23,927 nt of DNA from an uncultured Mollicutes bacterium (GTDB lineage Bacteria; Bacillota_I; Bacilli_A; ML615J-28; CAG-313), in NCBI GenBank assembly GCA_900548675.1, contig URLJ01000026.1:1-23927 (forward strand), written 5' to 3'. Position numbers and translations under genes: made by a program. Below are positions 13,326 through 22,011 of the stretch, one piece after another (the first letter of the stretch is position 1; every line of letters starts with the position of its first letter). A model generated the notes under the pieces. That model made no database searches, was not told the DNA's origin, and saw only the letters and a list, made by a program, of their open reading frames with translations.

Positions 13326-14696
13326 ATGAAAAATGAATTAAAAGAGAAATACGGCCTTCCAACCGCAATAGCCCTTGTTGTCGGCATTGTCGTCGGAAGT
13401 GGTGTATTTTTTAAATCTGACAAAGTCTTAAACGCAACAGGAGGTAACCTACCTTTAGGAATTCTCGCATGGGCCCTAGGAGGCGTAGTGATGATAACTT
13501 GTGCTTGCACATTTTCTATTATGGCTACTAAATACCGTAATGTTAATGGTGTTGTTGACTATGCAGAAGCAGTCACAACATCTCGCTTTGCTTATTATAT
13601 AAATTGGTTTACCACAATGATATATTATCCAGCTATGACTTCCGTTCTTGCTTGGGTATCAGCACGCTATACAGGTGTAATTTTTGGCTGGGATATAACG
13701 GGACCTCAAGTAATGACGCTTGCCGGAATTTACTTAATCGGTGCCTTCGTATTAAACGCTTTAACACCTAAGCTTGCTGGTAAATTTCAAGTTTCTGCCA
13801 CTATTATAAAACTTGTTCCACTCGTTTTAATGGCTGTAGTTGGTACTATTGTTGGCCTTATTAATGGCTTAACCATTGAAAACTTTACAACAATTGTGAA
13901 AGAAGTTGAAGGTGGAATCGGTAAGGGTCTCTTTACCGCCCTTGTCGCCACTTCTTTTGCCTATGAAGGATGGATTGTTGCGACATCAATCAATGCTGAG
14001 CTTAAAAATGCAAAAAGAAACTTACCATTAGCGCTTATCCTTGGATCACTTGTAACTGTTGGGATCTATATTCTTTATTATATAGGTCTTGCGGGAGGGG
14101 CAACAAATGCCGAATTAATGAACAATGGTCAAGAAGGAGCAGTAATGGCATTCAAAAAAATATTTGGTAATGCAGCTGGAACAATTCTATTTGTCTTTGT
14201 TGTAATATCATGCCTTGGAACTTTAAATGGTCTTACTCTAGCTTCTTCTAGAGGTATGTATTCAATGGCTGTTAGAGGTGAAGGAATTAACCCTGAAAAG
14301 TTTAGATCTGTCGATAAAACAACTAATGTCCCTACTAATTCCGCCATTTTTGGCTTACTAATTTGTATGCTTTGGCTAGTCTTCTTTTATGGTAGTAATT
14401 TAGCCCCTAAGCCATGGTTTGGCCGTGTGGCATTCGATTCATCGGAACTTCCTATTATTACAGTCTATGCTTTTTATATTCCTATTTTTATTATGATGAT
14501 GATAAAAGAAAAAGAATTAGGAGTATTTAAACGCTTTGTAATGCCAATACTTGCGACAATTAGTTGCATCTTTATCATCATCGCTACTTTCTTTGCTCAC
14601 CCAATTGAAGGCATTTTATGGTATTTATTAGTATTTGTTATTATAATGATAATAAGTGCCTTCTTTGAAAAAAGTAACAAAATAGTTACAAAGTAA
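13326..14696 (+). CDS. APC-superfamily amino-acid permease (LAT/SteT-like)
   Basis: 456 aa with about 12 hydrophobic membrane segments and short cytoplasmic ends. The first segment contains the family motif GIVVGSGVFFK (about 20-30), the unwound substrate-binding helix of APC transporters. The segment around residues 205-225 (TSFAYEGWIVATSINAELKN) matches the conserved TM6 and following loop of LAT-type exchangers. The closest named type is the SteT-like group, which exchanges or imports amino acids, but I cannot read the substrate. It is the only plus-strand gene, with its own promoter and terminator, so it is monocistronic. The ATG follows AAGGATGTG at good spacing. Confidence 0.9.
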   Translation: MKNELKEKYGLPTAIALVVGIVVGSGVFFKSDKVLNATGGNLPLGILAWALGGVVMITCACTFSIMATKYRNVNGVVDYAEAVTTSRFAYYINWFTTMIYYPAMTSVLAWVSARYTGVIFGWDITGPQVMTLAGIYLIGAFVLNALTPKLAGKFQVSATIIKLVPLVLMAVVGTIVGLINGLTIENFTTIVKEVEGGIGKGLFTALVATSFAYEGWIVATSINAELKNAKRNLPLALILGSLVTVGIYILYYIGLAGGATNAELMNNGQEGAVMAFKKIFGNAAGTILFVFVVISCLGTLNGLTLASSRGMYSMAVRGEGINPEKFRSVDKTTNVPTNSAIFGLLICMLWLVFFYGSNLAPKPWFGRVAFDSSELPIITVYAFYIPIFIMMMIKEKELGVFKRFVMPILATISCIFIIIATFFAHPIEGILWYLLVFVIIMIISAFFEKSNKIVTK

Positions 14697-14710
14697 CTAG
14701 ATATAAGAAT

Positions 14711-14749
14711 AATCCATAAGTAGTTTTACTACTTATGGATTATTTTTAT
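14711..14749 (+). terminator. Rho-independent terminator after the permease (shared with the converging gene)
   Basis: Perfect 14-bp stem (14711-14724 with 14728-14741; core ATCCATAAGTAGT), 3-nt loop, then TATTTTTATT on the plus strand. It abuts the stop of the converging phosphatase gene at 14746. On the minus strand the hairpin is not followed by a good T-run, so it is chiefly a plus-strand terminator. Confidence 0.88.
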
Positions 14750-15564
14750 TCTTCAAGTAATTTTTTACGAATTATTGCTTGCTTTTCTTCAGTTAAACCT
14801 AATACCATCACTAGGTAATTGTTAATACTACCATATCTGTCATTAATAGCTGCAATCGTTTTTTGTAAGTATTCTTTTTTACTATACAACATTGAAGCTA
14901 ATAATCTTCTAAATTTGACATCTAAAATAATGGCAGCTTTTAGCAAAAATATTCTTGTTCTAATGTATGATCTGTTAAAGTACGTTGATGCTGCATAATC
15001 CTCAATAATCGTTTGCTCATTAATTCCTAGAACGAATAAAATAAACATTGTCACGATTCCTGTACGATCTTTTCCACTCGTACAGTGATATAAGATTGCT
15101 CCTTCTTTGTGCTCAATTAAGCAATCAAAAAATTCTCTAAAATATTTTTGGGATTCTTCATCAAATACTATACTTTTATACATTTCTACCAAGTATTCAT
15201 CTTTTTTTACTTTATCTATGTATCTAACACTCTCTTTTTTTAAGACTTTTGACATCTTCTTTTCATGAGTAATACCAAAAAACCTTTTTGTTAAAATAGG
15301 TATTCTAATATACGTTATTGAGGGTGGAAAAACTATTTTTTTACCTTCGTTTATTTCCACATCCGTTCTTAAATCAATAACTGTTTTTATATTGTAATCA
15401 TTTAAAAACTTATTGCGTCTTTTTTCACTCATTTTATCTAATCTACTACTTCTGAAAAGAACATTTTTCTTAATTTTATATTGAGTAATATCAGATAGTT
15501 GTCCTAAATCTCTAGTATTTCTCAACCCTTTTACTTTAATTTTTTTAACTTCAAATCTTTTCAC
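14746..15564 (-). CDS. Tyrosine-protein phosphatase, Y_phosphatase3 type
   Basis: 272 aa. The signature loop HCTSGKDRTG (160-169) places the nucleophile at Cys161 and the phosphate-binding Arg at 167, the CX5R motif of cysteine phosphatases. GLRNTRDLGQL (13-23) and the VIDLRTDVE segment (62-70) are typical of the bacterial Y_phosphatase3 group, which acts on phosphotyrosine and in some members on phosphoinositides or phosphoserine. There is no signal peptide, so it is probably cytoplasmic. The start is GTG at 15562-15564, 6 nt after AGAGG; no in-frame ATG lies nearby. It is 16 nt downstream of the EamA gene and likely cotranscribed with it. The substrate is unknown. Confidence 0.9.
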   Translation of the reverse strand: MKRFEVKKIKVKGLRNTRDLGQLSDITQYKIKKNVLFRSSRLDKMSEKRRNKFLNDYNIKTVIDLRTDVEINEGKKIVFPPSITYIRIPILTKRFFGITHEKKMSKVLKKESVRYIDKVKKDEYLVEMYKSIVFDEESQKYFREFFDCLIEHKEGAILYHCTSGKDRTGIVTMFILFVLGINEQTIIEDYAASTYFNRSYIRTRIFLLKAAIILDVKFRRLLASMLYSKKEYLQKTIAAINDRYGSINNYLVMVLGLTEEKQAIIRKKLLEE

Positions 15565-15580
15565 ATATAACCTCTAAGCT

Positions 15581-16474
15581 TTACAAACTAAAAATTATTA
15601 TTATAACAATGCCAAGGGTCAAGAGAAATAAACCTAAAATTGAGCGTTTATTAAATTTCTCTTTTAGGATTAAGAATGAAAAAAGCATCGTGAGTAGAAT
15701 TGATAATTTGCCTATAGAATTAACTGCTATCGGATTGGCATTAACAAAGTTTAAAGCCTTATACTCAAATAACCAACTAGCACCTGTCGCAATACCTGAT
15801 AGTGTTAGAAATATCCAAGAACTTGCTGTGATGTTTTTTGCTCCTTTATAATCTTTGCGACATAATACAATCGCAAGAGAAAAGATAAACACTATAATTG
15901 TTCTAAGTAATGTTCCCACATTACTCTTAATACCCTGTAATCCTAATTTAACAAAGAACGATACAAATGATGCGAATACAGCACTTAGGATAGCATAAAT
16001 TAGCCATTTATTATTGTCAACTTCCACACCATTTTCTTTTGAAATCATAAACAATGTTCCTGTTAACATCAATATCATCGATAGTACTAACATTATAATC
16101 GTTAATGCATTGCCATTATTTGTTGTATCGTTAAAAAAGAAAATTAAAAATAATATACTTGTTAAAACGAAACTAGATTTATCTATCGGAGCAACTTTAT
16201 TTATATTACCTAATTTGATAGCCTTATAATAACAAAGCCAACTTGCAACTGTAGCAATTCCTGAAATTATTAAAAAGCACCAGTTTTTAATCGTTAGATC
16301 AGGTATTGTATTGATAGTTCCTGTTATGAGACAAATAATAAATGCAAAAATAATAACTATCCCTGTTCGATATAATGTAGCAAAATTTGAATTGACATTT
16401 TTAATACCTATTTTGGCAAGAATTGTAGTCATGGATGTAAAAAATGCCGCAAGCAAAGCTAAAATAATCCACAT
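15581..16474 (-). CDS. EamA-family (drug/metabolite transporter superfamily) membrane protein
   Basis: 297 aa, about ten membrane helices in two repeats of five, the usual EamA layout. The halves share similar segments: SGIATVASWLCYYKAIKLGN (about 74-93) and SGIATGASWLFEYKAL (about 226-241). The second half ends with the typical FLILKEKF... LLTLGIVII pattern. Members export or import amino acids, nucleotides or other metabolites; the substrate cannot be read. The ATG at 16472-16474 follows AGGTGG. A 57-nt gap separates it from the rubrerythrin gene upstream, with no clear terminator. The phosphatase gene follows 16 nt later. Confidence 0.9.
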   Translation of the reverse strand: MWIILALLAAFFTSMTTILAKIGIKNVNSNFATLYRTGIVIIFAFIICLITGTINTIPDLTIKNWCFLIISGIATVASWLCYYKAIKLGNINKVAPIDKSSFVLTSILFLIFFFNDTTNNGNALTIIMLVLSMILMLTGTLFMISKENGVEVDNNKWLIYAILSAVFASFVSFFVKLGLQGIKSNVGTLLRTIIVFIFSLAIVLCRKDYKGAKNITASSWIFLTLSGIATGASWLFEYKALNFVNANPIAVNSIGKLSILLTMLFSFLILKEKFNKRSILGLFLLTLGIVIIIIFSL

Positions 16475-16531
16475 AATTCCACCTATTATTAATAATTAAT
16501 ATTTGTAACCATTAAATAGTTTGTATTATAT

Positions 16532-17080
16532 TTATTTATTAAAATAACGTTTTAATAGAGCTTCTAATGCTTTACCATGGCGAGCTTCATCACGAGCCAT
16601 TTCATGTACTGAATCATGAATAGCATCAAGATTTAATTCTTTTGAACGTTTCGCTATAGCCATTTTACCATGGCATGCACCATTTTCACCAGCTAACATT
16701 TTTTCAAGATTTTCTTTAGTCGATGTGCTTATAAGTTCTCCTAACATTTCTTGAAATCTTGCAGCGTGCTCTGCTTCTTCTTTAGCTATTTGTTCTAAAA
16801 CTAATGCTACTTCAGGATATCCTTCTCTCATAGCATTTCGTGACATAGCAAGGTACATTCCAACTTCAGTACATTCACCTATAAAGTTGTTTTTTAACCC
16901 TTCTAAAACTTCTTTATCAACGCCTTGAGCGATACCGACAAAGTGTTCTGCAGGCCAATTCATAGTATTTTCTACAAAAGGTACTACTTTATCACCTGTT
17001 GCTTTACATACTGGGCAAACTGGTGTTTCGCCATCTTTCACTTCAAATACTTGTCCACAAATTAAGCATTTATATTTCAT
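16532..17080 (-). CDS. Reverse rubrerythrin (N-terminal rubredoxin domain, C-terminal diiron domain)
   Basis: 182 aa. Rubrerythrins reduce hydrogen peroxide in anaerobes with electrons passed through a rubredoxin centre. Here the FeCys4 rubredoxin domain comes first: CLIC (Cys5, Cys8) and CPVC (Cys22, Cys25). A ferritin-like four-helix domain follows (about 40-180), with diiron ligands in GECTE (68-72), EAEH (102-105) and DEARH (164-168). This is the reverse of classical rubrerythrin order and matches the reverse rubrerythrins of clostridia. The ATG follows AAAGGAGG. It lies 13 nt after larA and is probably cotranscribed with it, which may protect oxygen-sensitive metalloenzymes; that last point is inference. 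Confidence 0.93.
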   Translation of the reverse strand: MKYKCLICGQVFEVKDGETPVCPVCKATGDKVVPFVENTMNWPAEHFVGIAQGVDKEVLEGLKNNFIGECTEVGMYLAMSRNAMREGYPEVALVLEQIAKEEAEHAARFQEMLGELISTSTKENLEKMLAGENGACHGKMAIAKRSKELNLDAIHDSVHEMARDEARHGKALEALLKRYFNK

Positions 17081-17093
17081 TGTATTTCCTCCT

Positions 17094-18365
17094 TTAAAAT
17101 ATTACGCTTATTCCATCAGGAATAATCGTTACTTTTTTATTTTCGCCAACAATCTTTCTTGCTTTGGCAAGCGCTTCATCAATTGTATAGGCATGATCAA
17201 TATGCATTGAAGTAATTATTTTAGGATCACATTTATCCGTTACAATAATTACATGGGCTTTGCATAATATTCTAGCTAATATTTGTGCTTCCCACTGATC
17301 AAATTCTGTTTTACTTGGGTCAACATCGTTTAAATTTTGGTAAGCAACCTCTGCAGAAGGTGCATCTGCTAATAATTTATAAAAGAAATCACCACCTGTA
17401 CCATCAGCGCACGATGAACATATAATGATGACACCGCCTTTTTCAACACAAGCTTCACCAGCTGTCATTCCTTTAACTGTTTGATATATATTTTGGTCTA
17501 ATGGATAACCTCCATTAGTTGTTATTACGATCTGTGAATATATCGGTTTTACTTGAGCAATCTCTTTTACCAATTCACAACCATGTTTATGGGCTTCTTC
17601 AAGATCTCCCGCAAAGGCTTTTATTATTTTCTTTTCACCATTTATTACTACATTTAAAATGAATGCTAACTTCACTTGTTTAGCAGCAAAAAGCATATCT
17701 TGATGAATAGGGTTCTCTTTTAAATTCCCTGCTCTTGCATATTTGCTGGCGATGAATTTGGCATTATGATTCCATAAAACTGTTTTTTTAGAAGCAATAC
17801 CTGGTAAGACTGATTTTCTACCACCAGAAAAACCTGCAAAAAAATGTGGTTCAATAAAGCCTTCACTAATAAGTAAATCCGCTTCATCAACTAATTTATT
17901 TACCCAAAGTTCTCCACCAGATGGAAGAATACCCTTAAAGGTCATTTCTTCATCATTATAAGCGTTATGAATAATTATTTCTTCTTCATCAACAATTTTT
18001 AAACCATATTTGTTAACTAATTCTTCATGCGTAGTAGGTCGATGCATACCTGTTGCGATAAGAATAGTTATTTTAACATTAGGATTCTTTTTTCTTATTT
18101 CTTCTAAAAGAATAGGCATCGTTATATGACTAGGAACTGGTCTTGTGTGATCGCTAGAAATAATTACGATATGTTTTTTGGAAATTGCCAAATCACATAA
18201 TGGCATAGATGCGATAGGATTATTTAACGCTTCTCGCACAAGTTCTTCTTCACTTAATTTAGGTACATATGATTCTGTCTTAGAAACAAGTACACCAGCT
18301 ACCTCATCATCGGGGATATTTAAATCGATGTATCCTTTATAATATGGTAATTTATAATTAGCCAT
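17094..18365 (-). CDS. larA: Nickel-pincer-dependent lactate racemase family protein LarA
   Basis: 423 aa. LarA interconverts D- and L-lactate with a nickel-pincer nucleotide bound covalently to a lysine. All key residues of the Lactiplantibacillus plantarum enzyme fall at the same numbers: Asp72 and Arg75 in SDHTRPVP, His108 in GMHRP, His174 in EPHFF, Lys184 in GGRKSVLPG, nickel ligand His200, and Tyr294, Gln295 and Lys298. Relatives act on malate or other 2-hydroxyacids, so malate is possible given the malic enzyme and malate/lactate dehydrogenase upstream. Cofactor genes larB, larC and larE are not in the window. I chose ATG at 18363-18365 after TGGAGG; the longer frame would start inside a terminator-like hairpin. 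Confidence 0.93.
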   Translation of the reverse strand: MANYKLPYYKGYIDLNIPDDEVAGVLVSKTESYVPKLSEEELVREALNNPIASMPLCDLAISKKHIVIISSDHTRPVPSHITMPILLEEIRKKNPNVKITILIATGMHRPTTHEELVNKYGLKIVDEEEIIIHNAYNDEEMTFKGILPSGGELWVNKLVDEADLLISEGFIEPHFFAGFSGGRKSVLPGIASKKTVLWNHNAKFIASKYARAGNLKENPIHQDMLFAAKQVKLAFILNVVINGEKKIIKAFAGDLEEAHKHGCELVKEIAQVKPIYSQIVITTNGGYPLDQNIYQTVKGMTAGEACVEKGGVIIICSSCADGTGGDFFYKLLADAPSAEVAYQNLNDVDPSKTEFDQWEAQILARILCKAHVIIVTDKCDPKIITSMHIDHAYTIDEALAKARKIVGENKKVTIIPDGISVIF

Positions 18366-18379
18366 GTTTCCTCCATTTT

Positions 18380-18407
18380 TAAAAATGTGCAATACAAGAT
18401 TGCACAT
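18380..18407 (-). terminator. Terminator-like hairpin between malic enzyme and larA
   Basis: On the minus strand ATGTGCAAT and ATTGCACAT form a 9-bp perfect stem around CTTGT, followed by TTTTTAAAAA. It begins 5 nt after the malic-enzyme stop and ends about 19 nt before the larA ATG. I see no promoter between it and larA, so larA would depend on read-through; the hairpin may lower larA expression relative to the genes upstream, or be regulated. Confidence 0.7.
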
Positions 18408-18412
18408 AGTTA

Positions 18413-19594
18413 TTATTTTCTAGCAATTCCTTGCATACGAGCTACTTTTCCTACTTCTTCAGCAACAACGGCACAAACACGTTTATCGAATGGTGAAGGA
18501 ATGATATATTCAGAATTTAATTCTTCAGGTGTAATTAAAGAAGCAATAGCACGACTAGCTGCTAATTTCATTTCTTCTGTAATGTCTGTCGCTCTAACAT
18601 CTAAAGCACCACGGAAGATTCCAGGGAAAACTAATACATTATTGATTTGGTTAGGAAAATCAGATCTTCCTGTCGCAATAACAGCTGCGCCGCCTTCTTT
18701 AGCAACATCAGGCATAATTTCAGGTGTAGGATTAGCCATTGCAAAAATAATAGGATCTTTTGCCATAGTTTTTACCATTTCAGCACTAACAAGGTTAGGA
18801 GCTGATACACCGATGAAAATGTCTTTACCTTTGATTATTTCTTTTAATGGTCCACGTTCATGATTTTTATTAGTAACTTCTGCCATAGCTTTTTGTGCTG
18901 GGTTCATCCATTCTTCACCAGGACATAATGCACCATTTTTATCAACTAGTACTACATTTCCTACACCAAATTGTAAAATTAATTTACAGATAGAAATACC
19001 AGCGCTACCAGCACCATTAATAACAATATTAACATCTTTAAATTCTTTTTTTACAACTTTTAAGGCGTTAATTAAACCTGCACAAACAACGATTGCTGTA
19101 CCATGTTGATCATCATGGAAAACTGGTATATCAAGTTCTTTTTTAAGTCTTGCTTCAATTTCAAAACAACGAGGTGCAGAAATATCTTCAAGGTTAATAC
19201 CACCAAAACAAGGAGCTATACGCTTAATTGTTTCAACAATTTCGTCAACGTCTTTGGTATCCAAGCAAATTGGAAAAGCATCAACGTTAGCAAATTCTTT
19301 AAATAAAATAGCTTTTCCTTCCATTACAGGCATTCCTGCTAAAGGACCAATATCACCTAATCCTAAAACAGCTGTGCCATCTGATACTACAGCCACTAAG
19401 TTTCCTTTAGCTGTGTATTTATAAACATCTGCAGGATTTTGGTGAATTTTTCTACATGGTTCTGCAACACCTGGTGTATAAGCAAGTGAAAGTTGTTCAC
19501 GATTTTCAACTTTAACTTTAGAGATAACTTCTACTTTACCATGATTTTTTTCATGAAGTTCTAAACTTTTTTCATAAACTGTTTTTTCTGCCAT
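18413..19594 (-). CDS. NAD(P)-dependent malic enzyme (malate dehydrogenase, oxaloacetate-decarboxylating)
   Basis: 393 aa, the size of short bacterial malic enzymes. It converts malate to pyruvate and CO2 while reducing NAD(P). Catalytic Tyr39 lies in AYTPGVAEPC, Lys94 in MEGKA, and metal ligands are Glu136-Asp137 and Asp161-Asp162 in HDDQHGT. The Rossmann motif NGAGSAG (193-199) binds the nucleotide. I cannot decide NAD or NADP from sequence. The ATG at 19592-19594 sits 8 nt after AGAGG; an upstream TTG at 19600 is less likely. It is 15 nt after the Ldh2-type dehydrogenase gene and cotranscribed with it. A terminator-like hairpin separates it from larA. Confidence 0.95.
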   Translation of the reverse strand: MAEKTVYEKSLELHEKNHGKVEVISKVKVENREQLSLAYTPGVAEPCRKIHQNPADVYKYTAKGNLVAVVSDGTAVLGLGDIGPLAGMPVMEGKAILFKEFANVDAFPICLDTKDVDEIVETIKRIAPCFGGINLEDISAPRCFEIEARLKKELDIPVFHDDQHGTAIVVCAGLINALKVVKKEFKDVNIVINGAGSAGISICKLILQFGVGNVVLVDKNGALCPGEEWMNPAQKAMAEVTNKNHERGPLKEIIKGKDIFIGVSAPNLVSAEMVKTMAKDPIIFAMANPTPEIMPDVAKEGGAAVIATGRSDFPNQINNVLVFPGIFRGALDVRATDITEEMKLAASRAIASLITPEELNSEYIIPSPFDKRVCAVVAEEVGKVARMQGIARK

Positions 19595-19609
19595 TTTCAA
19601 TACCTCTTT

Positions 19610-20734
19610 TTAATAGCTACTCTTAAAATTAGAATTATTTGTTTCGTCGAAATCACCGAAGTATGCTTTTACATCCATACCTAAGTATTTAGCCATATCG
19701 ATCATTTCTCTAACTGTATTTTCGTTTACTGGAATACCTTCTTTTTGAACTTTCTTAATAGCTTCCATTTCTTTTTCACCATGTGTGTAAATACGTGTAG
19801 CGCCATTAGCTTTAGGACTTTCACGAAGTTCTGTTAAGTATTCACTAAAATGTTTTTTAATTGCTTCAGGATCGCCAAAGAATGCAGGGTTGATTGCCAT
19901 AAAGCCATGGCAAATTCCTGAAAAACCATTTTGCATTGTATGAGCTGATGTCATACCTTGTGATAAAATTGAAGAGAATAATTCACAAAGCATACCATAT
20001 CCGTATCCTTTATGGCCGCCCAATTGTTCTGTGTCTCCACCTAGTGGCACGATACCGCCACCTTCATGAGCTTTGATATTTCCAAGTACTTCACTAGCAC
20101 TATTGGATGATTGTCCTTCTTTATTTACAGCCCATCCTGTTGGAATAGGTTTATCCATTTTATTATACATTTCAAGCTTTCCACGTGTAACCACAGTAGT
20201 TGATGCATCAAAGAAGAATGGATAAGGGTCAGCAGGGGCACTGCAAGCGATTGGATTTGAACCTAGCATTGCTTTTTTCCCAAAAGTAGGAACCATAATC
20301 GCTTCAGAATTAGTACAAGAAAAACCAATTAAGCCTTGATCCATTGCCATTCTTGCATAGTATCCAGCGATACCATAATGGTTAGAATTACGTACTGATA
20401 CGATACCTACACCATTTGTTTTTGCTTTTTCAATAGCCATTTCCATAGCTTTGTGACCTAGTAATTGTCCCATTCCTGAATGTCCATCGATAACAGCACT
20501 AATTGGTGTTTCAAAAACAACCTCTGGTTTTGCTTTAACATCGATTAAACCACTTGCGATACCTTTATGATAACGAACTAAACGTTGCATACCATGTGAT
20601 TCAATTCCAAAATCATCTGACATTAATAATACATCAGAGATTATTCTACTTTCTTCTTTGGTAAAACCAAATTTTTGGAAAGCTTCCATACAAAATTTAT
20701 CTAATAATTCACGAGAATAATTTATATAAGCCAT
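19610..20734 (-). CDS. Ldh2/MDH2-family malate/L-lactate dehydrogenase
   Basis: 374 aa. This family uses NAD(P) to oxidise 2-hydroxyacids such as malate, L-lactate, sulfolactate or ureidoglycolate, and is unrelated to classical LDH/MDH. SHGMQRLVRY (about 47-56) contains the conserved catalytic His. DGHSGMGQLLGH (about 89-100), RNSNHYGIAGYYARMA and GGHKGYGYGML (about 226-236) are family motifs. There is no signal peptide. ATG at 20732-20734 follows AAAGGTGTG, and a consensus promoter lies just upstream. It is first in an operon with malic enzyme and probably larA and reverse rubrerythrin. Malate or lactate is favoured as substrate by that context, but ureidoglycolate-type relatives are not excluded. 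Confidence 0.9.
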   Translation of the reverse strand: MAYINYSRELLDKFCMEAFQKFGFTKEESRIISDVLLMSDDFGIESHGMQRLVRYHKGIASGLIDVKAKPEVVFETPISAVIDGHSGMGQLLGHKAMEMAIEKAKTNGVGIVSVRNSNHYGIAGYYARMAMDQGLIGFSCTNSEAIMVPTFGKKAMLGSNPIACSAPADPYPFFFDASTTVVTRGKLEMYNKMDKPIPTGWAVNKEGQSSNSASEVLGNIKAHEGGGIVPLGGDTEQLGGHKGYGYGMLCELFSSILSQGMTSAHTMQNGFSGICHGFMAINPAFFGDPEAIKKHFSEYLTELRESPKANGATRIYTHGEKEMEAIKKVQKEGIPVNENTVREMIDMAKYLGMDVKAYFGDFDETNNSNFKSSY

Positions 20735-20775
20735 AATTACACACCTTTCTTTATATAAATATTGTCTATAGGTAT

Positions 20776-20804
20776 ATTATACCATTTTTTAACAGGTAAA
20801 TCAA
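20776..20804 (-). promoter_or_regulatory. Sigma-A type promoter of the dehydrogenase - malic enzyme operon
   Basis: On the minus strand TTGATT (20799-20804) and TATAAT (20776-20781) are separated by 17 bp. The -35 lies only 3 nt after the stop of the upstream EIIC-like gene, whose end shows no terminator hairpin. The leader would be about 35 nt. Confidence 0.83.
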
Positions 20805-20807
20805 ATA

Positions 20808-21950
20808 TTATATTTTTAAATCGCCATCTTTTATCCATTTAAGTTTTCTAAATACCTTATCAATGATATACACTAATACCATTGGCGCGATAATTTCTAA
20901 AACAATTATACCAACCCATGTTTGCCAAGTATTTCCCATTGAACTAAAGGTTCCTATTTGACCAACTAATCCAGCTGTGCCCATCCCTGCTGCACTACCA
21001 AAACATCCTAATTTCAGCAAGCAAGTTGAAATTGGGCCTAAAATGGCACTAGTAATTATTGTAGGAAGCCAAATAACAGGGCGTTTTAAAATATTTTTAA
21101 ATTGTAACATTGAAGTACCAATTCCTACCGATAACACTATTCCTATTTGGTTATCTTTTCTTGATTGTACAGCAAATCCAACCATTTGCGTAGAACATCC
21201 GACAATCGCTGCCCCACTTGCTAAAGCTAACCCTACATATTCAGGTGATGATAATGCTTGACTAAAAGTTATTGATTGAGGAATAGTAAATATCATCGCC
21301 GCAATAGCAGCACTTGATATAGGAGCGGTAAGAGCCATTCCCATTAGAACAGATACAACTATTCCCATTATAAATGGTTGAGCACTAGTTGCATTACCAA
21401 CTAACCACTGTATTCCATAAGTTACATATATTGTAGGATATCTTAATAGTACACTAATTATTATTCCAGTAATCACTCCAAATAGCGGTATTATTAAAAT
21501 ATCTACGGGCGTTTTCTTTTTAAAAATTATTTTCATCAATAAAGCCACACTTACGACTACAAGATAAATGGTGAGGGGATCACCAATTTTTACAGCATTG
21601 AGCGTTTGATGATTATTGGTTACAAATTTGGTTGTAAGGGATAAATACGCGGCAATTTCGCCAACACTTGCCAAAACAATTGTTGACAAAACATTTGCCT
21701 TTAATGTCAGTGCTATTCCTATACCAATTCCTGCCCCTGTTAATATTCCAAGGCACCAAGAAACTCCTGTTTGTCCATCACCTAAAATGTTATATATTTC
21801 TTTAAAGAAATTAATATCACTATTTTTAAAAAAAGTTCCTATCGTACCGATTATTGTCCCAATGATTAAGGTTGCAAAAAGGCCATAAGCCATACCATTT
21901 AGGGTTTTTATAAAAAAGTCTAATATTTTGTTATTTTGTTTTTCTTCCAT
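20808..21950 (-). CDS. Orphan PTS EIIC-like membrane protein (PTS_EIIC_2 type)
   Basis: 380 aa, about nine or ten membrane segments. Repeated glycine-rich helices (GILTGAGIGIGIALTLKANV about 67-86; ALASGAAIVGCSTQMVGFAVQSRKDN about 242-267; and GSAAGMGTAGLVGQIGTFSSMG near residue 320-340) fit the integral membrane EIIC proteins grouped as PTS_EIIC_2. No EIIA or EIIB domain or gene is nearby, so PEP-dependent sugar transport is not shown. The substrate is unknown. I chose ATG at 21948-21950, 9 nt after AGGA; a GTG three codons upstream is too close to the ribosome site. It has its own promoter, and the dehydrogenase promoter lies immediately downstream. Given the neighbours, transport of an organic acid is possible but unproven. 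Confidence 0.75.
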   Translation of the reverse strand: MEEKQNNKILDFFIKTLNGMAYGLFATLIIGTIIGTIGTFFKNSDINFFKEIYNILGDGQTGVSWCLGILTGAGIGIGIALTLKANVLSTIVLASVGEIAAYLSLTTKFVTNNHQTLNAVKIGDPLTIYLVVVSVALLMKIIFKKKTPVDILIIPLFGVITGIIISVLLRYPTIYVTYGIQWLVGNATSAQPFIMGIVVSVLMGMALTAPISSAAIAAMIFTIPQSITFSQALSSPEYVGLALASGAAIVGCSTQMVGFAVQSRKDNQIGIVLSVGIGTSMLQFKNILKRPVIWLPTIITSAILGPISTCLLKLGCFGSAAGMGTAGLVGQIGTFSSMGNTWQTWVGIIVLEIIAPMVLVYIIDKVFRKLKWIKDGDLKI

Positions 21951-21971
21951 TGTTGTCACTTCCTAAAAAGT

Positions 21972-22000
21972 ATTATACCATATTATTCCTTTTTATTCAA
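21972..22000 (-). promoter_or_regulatory. Sigma-A type promoter of the EIIC-like gene
   Basis: On the minus strand TTGAAT (21995-22000) and TATAAT (21972-21977) are separated by 17 bp. It starts just after the pckA terminator, so this gene is an independent unit with a leader of about 15 nt. Confidence 0.83.
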
Positions 22001-22011
22001 ACAATAGCGTA

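Noticed and set aside
18366..18407. Extended LarA N-terminus starting at 18407
   Set aside because: The added 14 codons lie in the terminator-like hairpin. The ATG at 18365 has TGGAGG upstream and restores the exact residue numbering of known LarA.
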